64,000 nt of DNA. Source: Diogma glabrata. Taxonomy: Eukaryota; Arthropoda; Insecta; Diptera; Cylindrotomidae. Shown piece after piece: positions 21,323 to 32,689 of the stretch. The stretch spans positions 381,723,460 to 381,787,459 of the forward strand of contig OY856187.1 in the NCBI GenBank assembly GCA_963693315.1, written 5' to 3'. Position 1 is the first letter of the stretch, and every line of letters begins with the position of its first letter. The notes under the pieces are model-generated. The model searched no databases, had not been told where the DNA came from, and saw nothing but the letters and a program-made list of their open reading frames with translations. The position numbers and the translations under genes are program-made.

Positions 21323-24139
21323 TCAGATTGTAATATTGTCTACACAAACATTCAAAGCCTTACTGCTAATATTCTTGAATTGAAAAATCTCTGTTTAGAA
21401 GTTAAACCATCGTTAGTTTTGCTTAGTGAAACTCGAACAACGGAAAATATTTATGATGGAGAACTTAAAATTGATAACTATTTTATTATTCGATTTGACT
21501 CAGATTCAAGGCAAACTGGAGGAGTAGCCATATATGTAAGAAACAACATGCAGGTAAAAATATTGTCTAATATTACGAGCTATAGAATCTGGTTCCTTGC
21601 TATTAAAATAACAAAAGGACGTTATGCAGGTATTTATGCAGTGTTATCCAAATCTTTTCAAATATCTAATGCTGTGTTCTTAACTAATTTGGATGAATGG
21701 CTTGAAGAAATACTAGATCTCAATAAAATTAATTTAATTTTTGGTGACTTCAATATCAATCTAAAAGAAATATCATATTACAGTGCCAAATTAATAAAAC
21801 TTATAAGAGATAACGGGTTAAAACAAGTAGTAGAAACTTGTACAAGAGAAACGTCAAGTAGTCGCTTTTTAATTGATCTTGTTCTAACAAATTCGGATAA
21901 ATATAAGTGTGATGTGATACAAAATAAAGACATAAGTGATCACCATTTAATATACGCAAACATAAGAACAAAAATCAGTGTAAATAAAAATAAAATTAAA
22001 AATGAAAAAATTGAAATTACAAGTTGGAAAAAGTACAGTGCAGATAAATTAATTCATGAATTAAATAATAATATAATTAATTATGAAACAAGTGATTTGA
22101 ATAGTAAGGCAGACACACTGATTTCAAACCTTCAAACAAGTGTCAACTCTCTTTTATCCACGAAAATCATTACTAATCGGAACAAAAACCCATGGTATTC
22201 TAGTGAACTAAGAAAATTGAAACAAAAAAGAAATGAAAAACATTCAATTGCTATCCTATCAAGATCTGGTTTTGATTGGCGAATGTATAAGAAACAAAGG
22301 AACAAGTATAAACAGAAAATAAAAAAGGTTTATTCAGATTATTTAAGAAAGAAAATTGAGATGAATAAAAACAACCCAAAGGGGCTATGGAAAGTAATAA
22401 AATCTATGTTTAACGCAAATAATAGTACTATTGGTGCCATAGAAATAGACAACTGCGTAATATCTGACAGGGAAATAATAGCAGATAAACTGAATGAAGC
22501 TTTTATTAATAGTGTAGAGATGATAAACAAAAATATAGGTGATGCTCCAGTTCATACTTTGAAATATAGAGCACCAGATAATAAGTTCACGTTCAAACCG
22601 GTTAACAAAGAGAGTGTAGAAAATATTATTAAAAGTTTCAATTCGTCTTCTGGATTAGATGGAATAAATAAATCAGTAATGATGGATGCAATGCAATGTG
22701 AAAAGTTTGCTGATAAGTTTATAGATATAATTAATCAATCTTTAAAAGACGGACAAGTACCTTTAAACTGGAAAACTTCAACCGTGATACCTATTCCTAA
22801 AGTTCAATCGCCACGTCGACCTGAAGAATTTCGCCCAATTAATATTCTACCTGTATACGAAGCCATAGCGTGTAGTTAAACAGCAGCTTATGGATTATAT
22901 TGATGAAAATAAGATACTGGCAGAACAACAATCGGGATCTCGGAAACATCATTCCTGTGAAACAGCATTAAACTTAATGATTCTCAACTGGAAAAACTCG
23001 CTTGATTTAGGGAATGTAGTGGTTTCAGTATTTCTAGACTTTAAAAGAGCGTTTGAAACTATTGATCGAAACTTATTGATAGAAAAACTTTCAATGTATG
23101 GAATAACAGGAGTAGAATTGGAATGGTTTAAATCATACCTTGAAAACAGACAGCAATGCGTAAAAATAGAAAAACGGTCTTCAAATGCCAAAAATGTTTC
23201 ATTGGGCGTGCCGCAAGGCTCAGTATTAGGTCCAATCCTATTCATTTTATATATTAATGACATCACATCTGCTATAACGCATAGTAAAATAAAATTATTT
23301 GCAGACGATACACTGTTAATGGTTTCAGCTGCTAGTTACGAAGAAGCTGTTTTTAAAATCAATCAAGATCTGCAAAGCCTTAATAATTGGTTAAAATTTC
23401 ACAAGCCTGCTTTAAATGTCTCGAAAACTAAATATATGGTGCTTACGTTAAAGAGAAATTTAATGATGATGAATACTACAGTTATAATCGATGGCGAACA
23501 AATTGAAAAAGTTGAACAGTATAAATATCTAGGGGTTATGATAGATGATCGTTTAGAATTTAAAGACCATTTAGATTATATAACCAAGAAATTGAATAAA
23601 AAACTGGGTTTATTCAAACGCATAAGTAAAAATCTGAACACTTATAGTAAAATAATATTTTACAAATCTTTAGTCTCGCCTCATATTGATTATTGCTCTT
23701 CTATATTATTTATTTTGAATAAAAATCAAATTTCCAAATTGCAAAAAGTACAGAATAAATCATGCGGTCAATATTAAAAGCTGATAAACGAACACATATC
23801 GTTGATATGTTGGACAAATTAAAATGGCAATCCATCAATCAAAGATTGCATTTCCAAACGCTAAAAATGATTTTCCGTATGATCAAAGGCGAATTACCAT
23901 CGTATCTTGATAATATTCTTATATCAAACAGAAGTATACATGATTATAGTACGAGAAATGACCATTATCGATTGCCACAATATAGTAAAGCATGTTCACA
24001 GCAATCATTAGGTTTTAAAGGTATAAAATTATTTAACAAAATACAAGATTTTTATAGAAATTGTGATCTGAAAACACTAAACTTAAAAGAATTTTCGAAA
24101 CTAGTAAGTTATTACATAAAAGACGTCATTGAAATATAA
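21317..24139 (+). pseudogene. LINE ORF2: endonuclease and reverse transcriptase, two frameshifts
   Basis: The frame opens directly after the ORF1 TAG with VYTNIQSL. Endonuclease motifs follow: LVLLSETRT, GGVAIYVRN, LIFGDFNIN and ISDHHLIY. RT motifs are SGLDGI, PIPKVQSPRRPEEFRPI, AEQQSGSRKHHSCETAL, VFLDFKRAFETIDR, GVPQGSVLGPILFILYINDI, KLFADDT (catalytic FADD) and YKYLGVMIDD. The frame shifts near 22868-22878, so the tail of the first stretch ends at TAG/TAA 22879, and again near 23760. The last open part (23762-24139) gives the C-terminal region. LINE ORF2 nicks DNA and copies the RNA by target-primed reverse transcription. Both shifts look like one-base indels, so the copy is probably inactive. 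Confidence 0.88.
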
Positions 24140-24294
24140 AAACTAATAACATAAAATAGTAAAAATTGTATTATATTTATATATATTTAATTTATATTTA
24201 TTTTTTAATATTTATTTTTTTATAATTATTTATTCATTTATGTTGTAAAAATGTCATTTTTTTTGGCAAATAAATAAATCAAATCAAAATCAAA

Positions 24295-25592
24295 CGAGCG
24301 GCTTGATTCAAGACAGACGCTCGCTCCAAGCCGCCCCTGACATGGAGAATAGACGCTTGAGTCACATTGGTTGTAAGGCGCCAATTCGCCGTGATGTAGC
24401 GCCATTGACTAAGCAGTTTTTACTCTGCTTGTCTCCAATACACCAACCTAATTCTGTCAGCATTACCCAGGCAGCACGGCGTGGACGTCGAATTTCGGAT
24501 TTCGCTACCCCTTGTTTTGTTTTTTGTTGTGGTTATTATGTTTTTTAAAATCTGGATGGAAATTAATTCACATTTTTGTTTTAAATCTTTGTTTAAAAAT
24601 TTGATTGTTAAAAGGTTGGTCGATAGAATATTCCGCTCAACACAAGCTAGCGACTGGGTGAAGTAGCGTGCACGAGCAACGAATGTCCATCCGCGGTTCA
24701 CCGAACCTCAGAGTATAGATGGTGGTGCGACAAAAACTTTACTTAGAAGGTCGGGTGACCTCTTCTGCTCTTCTTCTAGAAACACGCATTTTGGGTGGCA
24801 GTAATGTTTGCGCAGTAGATGTAAGTATTAAAACGAAGATACAATCAAGGACAGAGGACTGGATAGCAGCTGCCATACTAATTACGATGAACATTATTAA
24901 GTGAGCTATACACATCTTCCAGTTATACAAATCAGCAAAGAAGTATAAGAAATTCCAGTCTTTCAGCAAAGGGGGCGGGTGTGGCTTTGATCGCACCTCA
25001 TAGTGATCTTGTTGGATATATGCCAGAATCGTTAAACATGTTGATTTGCTTCATAAAAAATGGGAAGGAAATGAAACACCTTTCCTTGATGTGGGACTCT
25101 TTGGTAGACTAGGTATAAAATCCATATACGAAAAGATGAGAGATTAAATTATGGCGGAATTGTCTTATAAAAAGAAGAATTCTAATAAATTTATTTGTTA
25201 CAATTTGAAAATACTGACAGGTTTCAGTATTGATGGAAATGGGCTGCATTTAATGAACTCTTTCTATGTTCTGAAGCTCCTATAAATAAGGCAAATTTAA
25301 ATTAGGGGCTGTCGCTGATCTCATCAGTGTGTAGACAAGTGGGCTGCAATACATTTGAGATTAAAAAAAAACTACAAATATACCATTAAGCGATACACGA
25401 TGAAATAGTAGCTTCGACAAAGTAAAACCTTTAAAGCATTTAGCTGGAGAAATTTATAATGTCCTTGTAGTACCCGAAGAAAGAAATAAATTTGGTGAAT
25501 TCCGACACCAACGAAATTAAAAATTTTATTTTCTGTTGTACTTGGTAAGATATTTTAACGTTAGCAAAAAATAGACTGTTGGCAACAGTACA
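24295..25592. other. Intronic DNA, no recognisable gene
   Basis: 24300-24700 is less AT-rich than its surroundings (GACAGACGCTCGCTCCAAGC and following) and may be the remnant of another retroelement, but no motif could be named. The rest is AT-rich with short unsupported ORFs. Confidence 0.4.
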
Positions 25593-25634
25593 TTACATAC
25601 TTGTGCATCGCAGAATCTTCTCAAATATACTTAC

Positions 25635-25934
25635 AATTTGCATTGTTGTTAAATATTTTTTCCACCACAAATGCTTTTGAACTTCTGGTCCCATTGCTGA
25701 TCCTGCGTAATACGCATACATCCATATATGAACAAATGAGTTTATCACACCTAAAAGAGTTCCATGACCACCGGCGAAATATTTGACTCCAATAAATGAT
25801 GCAAATGGCATTAACGTGTGATGATATAAGTGAAGAAAGCTTATTTGATTATTTTTTTTTCTTAAAACAAAAAATACTGTATCCAAAAGCTCGATTAATT
25901 TGCACATATAATATAACCAAACTCCTCGTGCCAT
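25635..25934 (-). CDS. ELOVL-like elongase, exon 3 (catalytic HxxHH)
   Basis: The 300-bp exon encodes residues 105-204. It starts MARGVWLYYMCKLIELLDTV, followed by FFVLRKKNNQ, all hallmark ELOVL sequence. The catalytic histidine box HLYHH lies at residues 139-143. GGHGTLLGVINSFVHIWMYA and YAYYAGSAMGPE follow, with the family KYLTTMQI at the end. The exon is bounded by CTTTGTAG upstream and a consensus donor GTAAGT at 25634. An ORF running beyond the donor to 25593 is intron read-through. The His box binds iron-like metal or takes part directly in condensation in this family; the protein spans the ER membrane several times. Confidence 0.92.
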
Positions 25935-26002
25935 CTACAAAGAGAAATCATGATAATATTTTTTATCTACTTTTAATTAAAATAATTCAATGAAATTCTC
26001 AC

Positions 26003-26274
26003 CCTTAACGCAATTGGATTATCACTGTAATCAACTGGTTCACATCTAAAACTATAATGTTGCCGCCATCCAGATTCAACGCCTTCATAAACTAGAACAA
26101 CACTACAACACACTTGAACTACATTGTAAGCAATTAGAACATACTTTAGTTGGAATGGTTTACGATTTTTCATGTAATTTGGTCCAGCATATAAACAAAA
26201 ATACAAATATGTCGCTAAAATTGTTACTATTGGTCCTAGTGAGTTTGACAAAAACCATGACTTTGTCCTAGGAT
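26003..26274 (-). CDS. ELOVL-like elongase, exon 2
   Basis: The 272-bp exon encodes residues 14-104. It opens, after ATTTTACAG, with DPRTKSWFLSNSLGPIV, then the first membrane helix (ILATYLYFCLY), the diagnostic GPNYMKNRKPFQLK, and a second helix (YNVVQVCCSVVLVY). RCEPVDYSDNPIALR lies just before the GTGAGA donor at 26002. The DPR start and the KPF and PVDYS motifs are characteristic of the insect ELOVL group related to mammalian ELOVL4/7. Which acyl chain it extends cannot be read from sequence. Confidence 0.92.
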
Positions 26275-26335
26275 CTGTAAAATATAATGTTTATAGATTT
26301 TTACGTTAACATTTTCTTTTGTTCATAGTTTTTAC

Positions 26336-26375
26336 CTTGATTCCGAACAAAAAAATCTACAATTTCATCCAACAT
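26336..26375 (-). CDS. ELOVL-like elongase, first coding exon
   Basis: The exon has 40 bases from ATG 26375: MLDEIVDFFVRNQ plus one base, then donor GTAAAA at 26335. Joining to exon 2 in phase 1 restores the Asp of the DPR motif. No other ATG in frame lies between here and the upstream acceptor. It is too short to show up as an ORF by itself. Confidence 0.85.
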
Positions 26376-26423
26376 TATATCCTATCCTTGTTTGACTTAT
26401 TCAGTAATATCAATTGTATTTGT
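26376..26423 (-). other. ELOVL 5' UTR segment with upstream splice acceptor
   Basis: A pyrimidine-rich TTATCATTTCAG ends at 26424 on the minus strand, 48 bases before the start codon. This implies a non-coding first exon further upstream, beyond what can be located here. Confidence 0.5.
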
Positions 26424-26429
26424 CTGAAA

Positions 26430-27660
26430 TGATAAAAAAAACAATTTTAGTATCAAAACCGAAAATTGTGGCGAATAATTTGATAGGAGACACTAAAAAC
26501 CAGAGTCTACAATTTCATTTAAGTCGAGCCCTCATTTCACTCCTTAAAATAGTATTCATGAATTAAAATGTTTGTAATTTCAATATCCTTCTTCCTCGAA
26601 GTGTAAAATTTGTAGTTTTTGGATTTCCCTCCTTTGGAGTTTTTATTTTATATTACTTTTTATCCATTTGTAAAAGAAGAAAATTTGTACCTTTTCGTCA
26701 TTCTTTTAATATATTTTTATAACGATACTTGCAAAATTGAACAAAACAATTGTAAGAATCAATATTTTTTACGTTGGAAAGCATCAATTTTGATGCAAAA
26801 ATTAAATGTTTGAGTATTTAAAGGAAAATATTTATTTCAATTTAGGAGTAAGAACGGAACAATATTTTATTATTTTCACTCCTGTTTTTAGAAGTGTTAT
26901 ATTATTTTTAATTTATTTTTAAGTTCGCTCTGAAAGAACGGAGTAAAGGAGTGATGGAGGATCCGATGACTGGCAACCATATAGTTAAATCATTTATTCT
27001 ACATGAAAATGCCTTCTTATTTCATTGTCGCTCGGTCAAAGGATGTTTGGGGGCTGTTCCTAGATATCTAGTAAGTTAAGCTAAGCGCAAGTCTACTTTA
27101 TGTAAAAACGATGCAACGACTGTTAAAATAAAAAGAAACGCACAACAAAATATAGAACCTAAAATTGTTCTAAAGAAATTTTTTATTTTCCAACAATAAG
27201 CGATGGAGTCATTTATTTTAAGTGTGTTTATATATGTGAACCATATTAAGGGTTTGTTCGCCACAGCACTCCCTCTAGTGCCATAGAAGATGGCACGACA
27301 AGAGAAACGAAGTTAACAAGAATTAGGGAGGGAAGAAGGAAAGAGTTTTTTGAATGCTCGATTGTAAAAAAGGCGAGCGGGGGTTCTAGTTGGTCGAGCT
27401 TCTCGAGAATTTGTAAGGAAAAAGAAAATTTTTTTATTGGTTTGTCCGAAAAAGTAGAGTGGACAGTTGTCTGTACAAGGCAGTGTTTAATTTGTGTGAC
27501 TGAAGAATGGTAGCGAAAGTTGAGTCGGCGATCAGGGCTCCCAATTCGAATCCGATCTCTTTAACTAGTTGTCAAAACTAATCGGTTTCGAACGGAAACA
27601 TACTAAAAGTTACAATACTAAATGTAACGGCCTCAGCGAACGTTGGGACTGAACCCTTAA
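26430..27660. other. Upstream region of ELOVL, no recognisable gene
   Basis: AT-rich until about 27240, then a higher-GC block (27270-27660). The GC block could be promoter, untranslated exon or retroelement leader sequence. No ORF with a known domain is present. The non-coding first exon of ELOVL may lie here. Confidence 0.35.
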
Positions 27661-27661
27661 A

Positions 27662-28102
27662 GCCGCGATCATGGCCTACGATAAAATGGACTGGACACGA
27701 ATATTACCGTCAATACTACTTGATTTACAAACCACTTTCTGTGGAGACTACCAATCTTCATCGGATGAGCTTGCCTACATTTCTAACATACGTCTTCCCG
27801 GACAATTCTAGCTCCACTCCTTAATCTGATTTTGAATTACAACTGAAACAACATTTTAATCACCCTCATCCCTCTATTGCGTCAAGACACACTTCTCATA
27901 AAGTTTTCGTCTTCAAAAACTTCGAGTCTTGTTCGCAAGTTTTCTTACGTACTGACTTAGTACGTGTAGCAATACAATCTTCATACGAAGGTCATTCTCA
28001 ATAACATTTATTCCACCCTGCATCAAAAATTACGCGTGCATGCAGAACTACTTGTAAAATAATATCTATATAGTCTCATCTTCGGTGATACTAGGGGGAG
28101 AG
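27662..28102 (+). pseudogene. Ty3/gypsy integrase C-terminal fragment with polypurine tract
   Basis: The plus strand reads IMAYDKMDWTRILPSILLDL, TTFCGDYQSSSDELAY and SNIRLPGQF, followed by a stop. After a frame change comes FESCSQVFLRTDLVRVAIQS. These match the end of the catalytic core and the C-terminal domain of Ty3/gypsy integrases. At 28091-28102 the purine run TAGGGGGAGAG abuts the LTR start, as a plus-strand priming polypurine tract should. Stops and a frameshift make it non-functional. Confidence 0.8.
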
Positions 28103-28298
28103 TGTTGTAGCAATAACTCTAATTCAATATAAACTCGAATTAATTCTAATAATAATACATAAATTTATTTTCAATTTATAACGAAAACAATCCCGACTGA
28201 AAGGTATAAGAGAAATTGCTAACCACAATGCATGTATTATTATTAATATTATATCGAGTTTATATTGAATTGGAGTTATCGCAGATATTGCTACAACC
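28103..28298 (+). repeat. LTR (3') with internal inverted symmetry
   Basis: The segment begins TGTTGTAGCAATAACTC right after the polypurine tract and ends TATTGCTACAACC, so TG...CA is nearly kept. About 60 bases at each end are inverted copies of one another (AATTCAATATAAACTCGA in both), with nine extra bases in the right arm. The position argues for an LTR; the symmetry would also fit a small foldback element inserted there. Confidence 0.55.
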
Positions 28299-28299
28299 C

Positions 28300-28940
28300 A
28301 AAAAAGCTGGCAAGAGACACAAAGCTATTGAGAAGAAAACAATAGAAGATTGACCCAGACTTGGTCACTAAAGAGAGGAAAAGAATGGGATTCACTGATG
28401 AGGAAGAAGTCAATACATGATCCAGAAAGAGAGTTACAGACATGATAAGTGGGGAATTATTGTGAAAAATATGAAGGTTGAGACGTGAACAGACGTCAGA
28501 AGCATGGGATAAGGAATGAGGATTAAGAATATTAGTGTTGAAATCACCGAGAAGAATAATGTAAGGATATCGAGTCTTCAATTAATGCAAAATTACTCTT
28601 ACAAAGGTAAGTAACAAAAACTAAAATGCAAAAACCACCCAGACTAATTTGAACAAGAACTGCTTCAGCATCCAAATTATCATTAGAATGAATTGCTTCA
28701 GATTTTTTTACTAACATAAAGAGTGACATCCCCTCCCTACCCGTAATCCTAGAACAATCATGCCGATGTATGCTGAAGCCAGCAACGTCAACAGCTGAGT
28801 TTGAGACACATGATTTGTGCCAAGTCTCAGAGACACCTACCAAGTCAAGAAGCGATCCAGAGAGTATAGACTTGACTTCATCTAATTTAGAAAAGGAAGC
28901 ACTATCTTTAAGGCTTTGGCATTGATGGGTCCAATGTTGA
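28300..28940 (-). pseudogene. LINE endonuclease fragment
   Basis: On the minus strand from about 28930, in three shifting frames: NAKALKDSASFSKLDEVKS, then VGVSETWHKSCVS (endonuclease SETW motif). Next come VAGFSIHRHDC, AIHSNDNLDAEAVLVQI, YPYIILLGDFNTNI (catalytic GDFN) and LDHVLTSS. The fragment ends before any RT sequence. The endonuclease type matches Jockey/CR1-like LINEs, different in sequence from the LINE at 20-24 kb. Confidence 0.8.
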
Positions 28941-29763
28941 GAGACCTTCGAAATTTAATGAAGGACTTTGCAAGATAGGAGCTGTCACTGGATAAGCTGC
29001 CATACTGGATAAGACATCATGAGACATAGGTATCGAATGTAAAGAGTCGTATGGGAGAGATATAGGAGCAAGGGATTAAGTAAGAGAATACCGAGAGGAA
29101 ACAAGAGAGAAGGATAAGGGGGAAGGAAAAGGAATAAGGGATAGAGGGAAAGGAAGCAACAATTCTTTTATATTCAAGTTTAAAACGGGCATAAAAAAGC
29201 ATAATGATAATTTTCGTGCAGCACGAGGAAAAATAGAGGAGCATAGCAAAACAAGAGAAGGGAAAAAGAGAGGAAGCAATTATAGGAGAAATTTAGAAGA
29301 AAGTTCATTTCCATCCGGGGAGTGATGACGATGCTCAAAGAAAACGAGAAATACGATTGGACTTCTATAGTGAACGAGTGTGCCTATCCATAGATGACAT
29401 AACCGGAGGAAGAGTTAGATAAGATTGGCAAGTTAAAGAACGCCTTCGTAATCGAATCATGAACATTAACGGTTGAGAGGTGTCCTAAGAAAATTGATTT
29501 ATTTTTTCTGAACCAGAAGCACGAGTAAATGGATAAAGTGTCGAAATTTTGAAGAAGGAATAAAAGAAATTTGTGAATAGCAACATTAGAGTCAAAAAGC
29601 AATATTGAAGAAGGTTGTAACGACGGACTTTTTTCAATTTTTACTCTAAAATAGTGGTTTTCAAATTCGATGAAATTTCCTAATAATTTTATTAATTGTA
29701 ATAAACGTAGACATTTATTTGTACCACTGTACAATTAAACACTTTTTTTTGTTGATGATTTAA
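28941..29763. other. No recognisable gene
   Basis: It includes a purine-rich stretch on the plus strand (29080-29340, many GGAAG/GAGAG words) and a minus-strand 116-residue ORF (29734-29384) without a domain I recognise. Since it lies 5' of the LINE endonuclease fragment on the minus strand it could be remnant ORF1. Confidence 0.3.
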
Positions 29764-30039
29764 ATAAGTTCAAGTCATACAAAATATTTAAATGCATGGT
29801 TAAAAGCACTAAATCTAAAACCTTGGAAACCGCAGAAACATGATGTAATTTGTTCGCAGCATTTTGAAGAAAATTGTTTAGATCGAAGTTCACCGTTAAG
29901 GATACGTCTTAAGAAAACTGCAATACCTACTATTTTTAATCAAATGTCTGGGGCATCGTTAATAAAGGGAGTTATCACAGAAGATAAACGAAGACGTAAA
30001 ATAAAACATGAAGAAGACAACATTCAAGAAATAAATTAA
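29764..30039 (+). pseudogene. THAP-type zinc finger, C-terminal half (fragment or exon)
   Basis: An open frame without an ATG reads LNAWLKALNLKPWKPQKHD, VICSQHFEENC, then RIRLKKTAIPTIFNQ and a basic tail ending in TAA at 30037-30039. The C-x2-H pair, the Trp before it and the AxPTIF motif are signatures of the THAP DNA-binding domain. The N-terminal Cys pair is missing. An AG at 29773-29774 could be a splice acceptor, so this may be a second exon. THAP domains occur in P-element-like transposases and in host regulators; which applies here is undecided. Confidence 0.65.
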
Positions 30040-30056
30040 TGTAAGCTTTTTATTGA

Positions 30057-30267
30057 ATTTTAATTTATATAATTTTTGATTTGTTTTTAACTAAATTATT
30101 TTATTTGTTAGCCAATTAATAAGTTTCTTTACAATTTTTCTGTGATTCATAATATAAACGATTTCCAAGTGTAGTTAGTTTGTCGCAGATTCAGTTTTCA
30201 TATATTTTTTTGAGCTTTCCGGTGTAAAGTAATATTATAATCTCGTATAAAAGTCCAAATCAGTATA
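30057..30267 (+). repeat. 211-bp direct repeat, copy 1
   Basis: It matches 31500-31710 base for base without gaps, with about seven substitutions (about 97 percent by eye). It starts 17 bases after the THAP stop codon, so it may be its 3' UTR. Confidence 0.85.
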
Positions 30268-30721
30268 CATGGCGCGTGAAACAAAGACCTGGGTTTTTGT
30301 AGGTTTTTTTATATGAGCTTAGATATTTTTTTGCGTTATAATTATTGGCGCGTAAATTTCGGTAAAATCTGTTTTGGGTTTTTTGTTTTGATTTGTGTTG
30401 GTTAAACCAGTTGGGTTTTTTTTATATGGTTTGTGTATGGATTGGGTTTGGATTGAGTATGGTTATTGAATATAGGTTGGATATAGATTGTATAGTTATT
30501 GGATATTATTGATGGATGTGGATTGGTATAGGATTGGATGTGGTTTGATTGGATGTAGAATGTTTTTACGATCTTTTTGTTATCTGGTTTCAAAACAACA
30601 ACAACCCGTTCTACAGTTTATTAGTAATATTTTTTTTCAGGTTTTATGTTTTTTGAGAAAATTTAATTCATTTCGTTATTTTTGAATCTTTTTTTGATTG
30701 ATGTTTGTTTAAAGTATTGTT

Positions 30722-31052
<331 letters not shown>

Positions 31053-31499
31053 CAATTGCTTTGGTGAAATTTAAAAATTTCGTTTTGCTTGAAATTAAAA
31101 TTATCTTGAAATGGTAGGCCTAAAAAGCCATCCATGGAGCTTCACCCCTTAAAAATGATGATGTTCCTAGGTCGCCTCTGTCGATTGTGGACATGCGATC
31201 GAAGTTCATTGGTTCTTGTCTTTGTTCCGAGGAAGTTTTCTGATGACAGGGAATGACTACTGCGATGTTTGTGCTTAGGTACAAACCAGTAGTACCATTC
31301 CTTGCTCGGAAGCTTCTTCAATGGAATGAAGAGAGGAACCAATTATTTTTTTTTCAGGACTATGGGCTTCACCTCATACAATTTCAATTTTAATTCCACT
31401 TAAATGATCATTAGTTTTTTTGTAATAGAACAATGTCCATGGACTTGAGACTTAGAGTATGGCACTCGGGAGCGCTCTATTTAAAATAGTGCTCTCTAA
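31053..31499. other. Mixed-composition segment, no recognised gene
   Basis: 31140-31350 has higher GC and a 66-residue minus-strand ORF, without a known domain. It lies between the microsatellite and the second copy of the 211-bp repeat. Confidence 0.35.
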
Positions 31500-31710
31500 A
31501 TTTTAATTTATATAATTTTTGATTTGTTTTTAACTAAATTATTTTATTTGTTAGCCAGTTAATAAGTTTCTTTACAATTTTTCTGTGATTCATAATATAA
31601 GAGATTTCCAAGTGTAATTAGTTTGTCGTAGATTCAGTTTTCATAGATTTTTTTGAGCTTTCCGGTGTAAAGTAATATTATAATTTCGTATAAAAGTCCA
31701 AATCAGTATA
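31500..31710 (+). repeat. 211-bp direct repeat, copy 2
   Basis: Same orientation as copy 1 at 30057-30267; ends at CAGTATA in both. No coding sequence sits directly upstream of this copy. Confidence 0.85.
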
Positions 31711-32689
31711 AGGTTACAACTTAAACTGGGAACTTCATCAGAAAAAAATATGGAATATGTAATATGATACGTTGAAACAAGAATATCTCACCAACGGTAT
31801 GCCAGCACACCCTATCCAGTAGCCATGGAAACTGGCTAAGCTTCAATGGTCCAATCACCCGTTAATCCGAGATTCAAATGATTAAAAAAACGTATACTGG
31901 AAACCAATACAAAGCAGACCAAACCCGGAAAAATCAAATATCGACCCTTGGCTATCGTACCCGGACAAGAGTAGCACAAAACGTAATTCCAAAAACGTGA
32001 AAAAATGGGGAAGGGAAAAAAACAAATTGGATTCAACAGTTGGAAAAGAAATTTAGAACCTGTTCGTGACGAATGGAGGATAGATTGAGGATAAACGATT
32101 TTACATCATCGTAAAGAAAAACAAAACAAAATGTTATTCGACCTCGATTCACTATATACGATATTTCAACTAAACTTGTGTTACAAATTTCAATATTTTA
32201 CTATCTATTATTGTGAAACAGTAAAAGATTTGAAGACTTCGAATCTGGCATTTAATCTGGTATTTTAATCCAAAATTTTAAATTGTATTTAATACCAAAC
32301 TACATTTGAACACAGTCTATAATGTAATATTGTTATATAATACTATCACTGACAAGGGGGTGTTTGTGGCGTACAATTAAAACTAATTTTTAAAAATAAT
32401 GATTAAAAGTCTGTTTATTTTTGGATTCTGGTGAATCCTTAAATTATACCTCAAAATTGCTACCATTTATGGAAAAGAAGAAGTTATGTTAAGAAACTAC
32501 ATTCAGAATGTTTAAACATCGAATTATCCAACGAGATTCGAATTAGTATATGTAACTAGTTTATATACACACTTTAAACTTTTAAACATTCAGCTATTTT
32601 TTAATTCATCACAGCTTTCGATTCTCATTTTATCGAGAAAAAAAATTCTATGATACCCCAAAATTCATTTTATCTTTTGTTTTGGACCA
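31711..32689. other. No recognisable gene
   Basis: AT-rich; one 66-residue minus ORF (32036-31836) lacks any domain. Confidence 0.5.

Larger units (their letters stand above)
20030..24294 (+). mobile_element. Jockey/CR1-type LINE, almost full length
   Basis: ORF1 (20045-21316) and ORF2 (21317-24139) lie in order, followed by an AT-rich 3' UTR. The tail GCAAATAAATAAATCAAATC continues in similar short A-rich repeats to about 24294. Such simple tails are typical of Jockey/CR1-like LINEs. The element inserted in the last ELOVL intron, antisense to the gene. Its 5' UTR appears displaced by Helitron copy 1. Two single-base frameshifts in ORF2 indicate a non-autonomous or inactive copy, although the remaining sequence is well conserved, suggesting moderate age. 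Confidence 0.85.

Noticed and set aside
25593..25634. Extension of the ELOVL exon 3 ORF to 25593
   Set aside because: It reads through a consensus GTAAGT donor; the alternative C-terminus EKILRCTSM is not ELOVL-like and the true continuation is at 4886.
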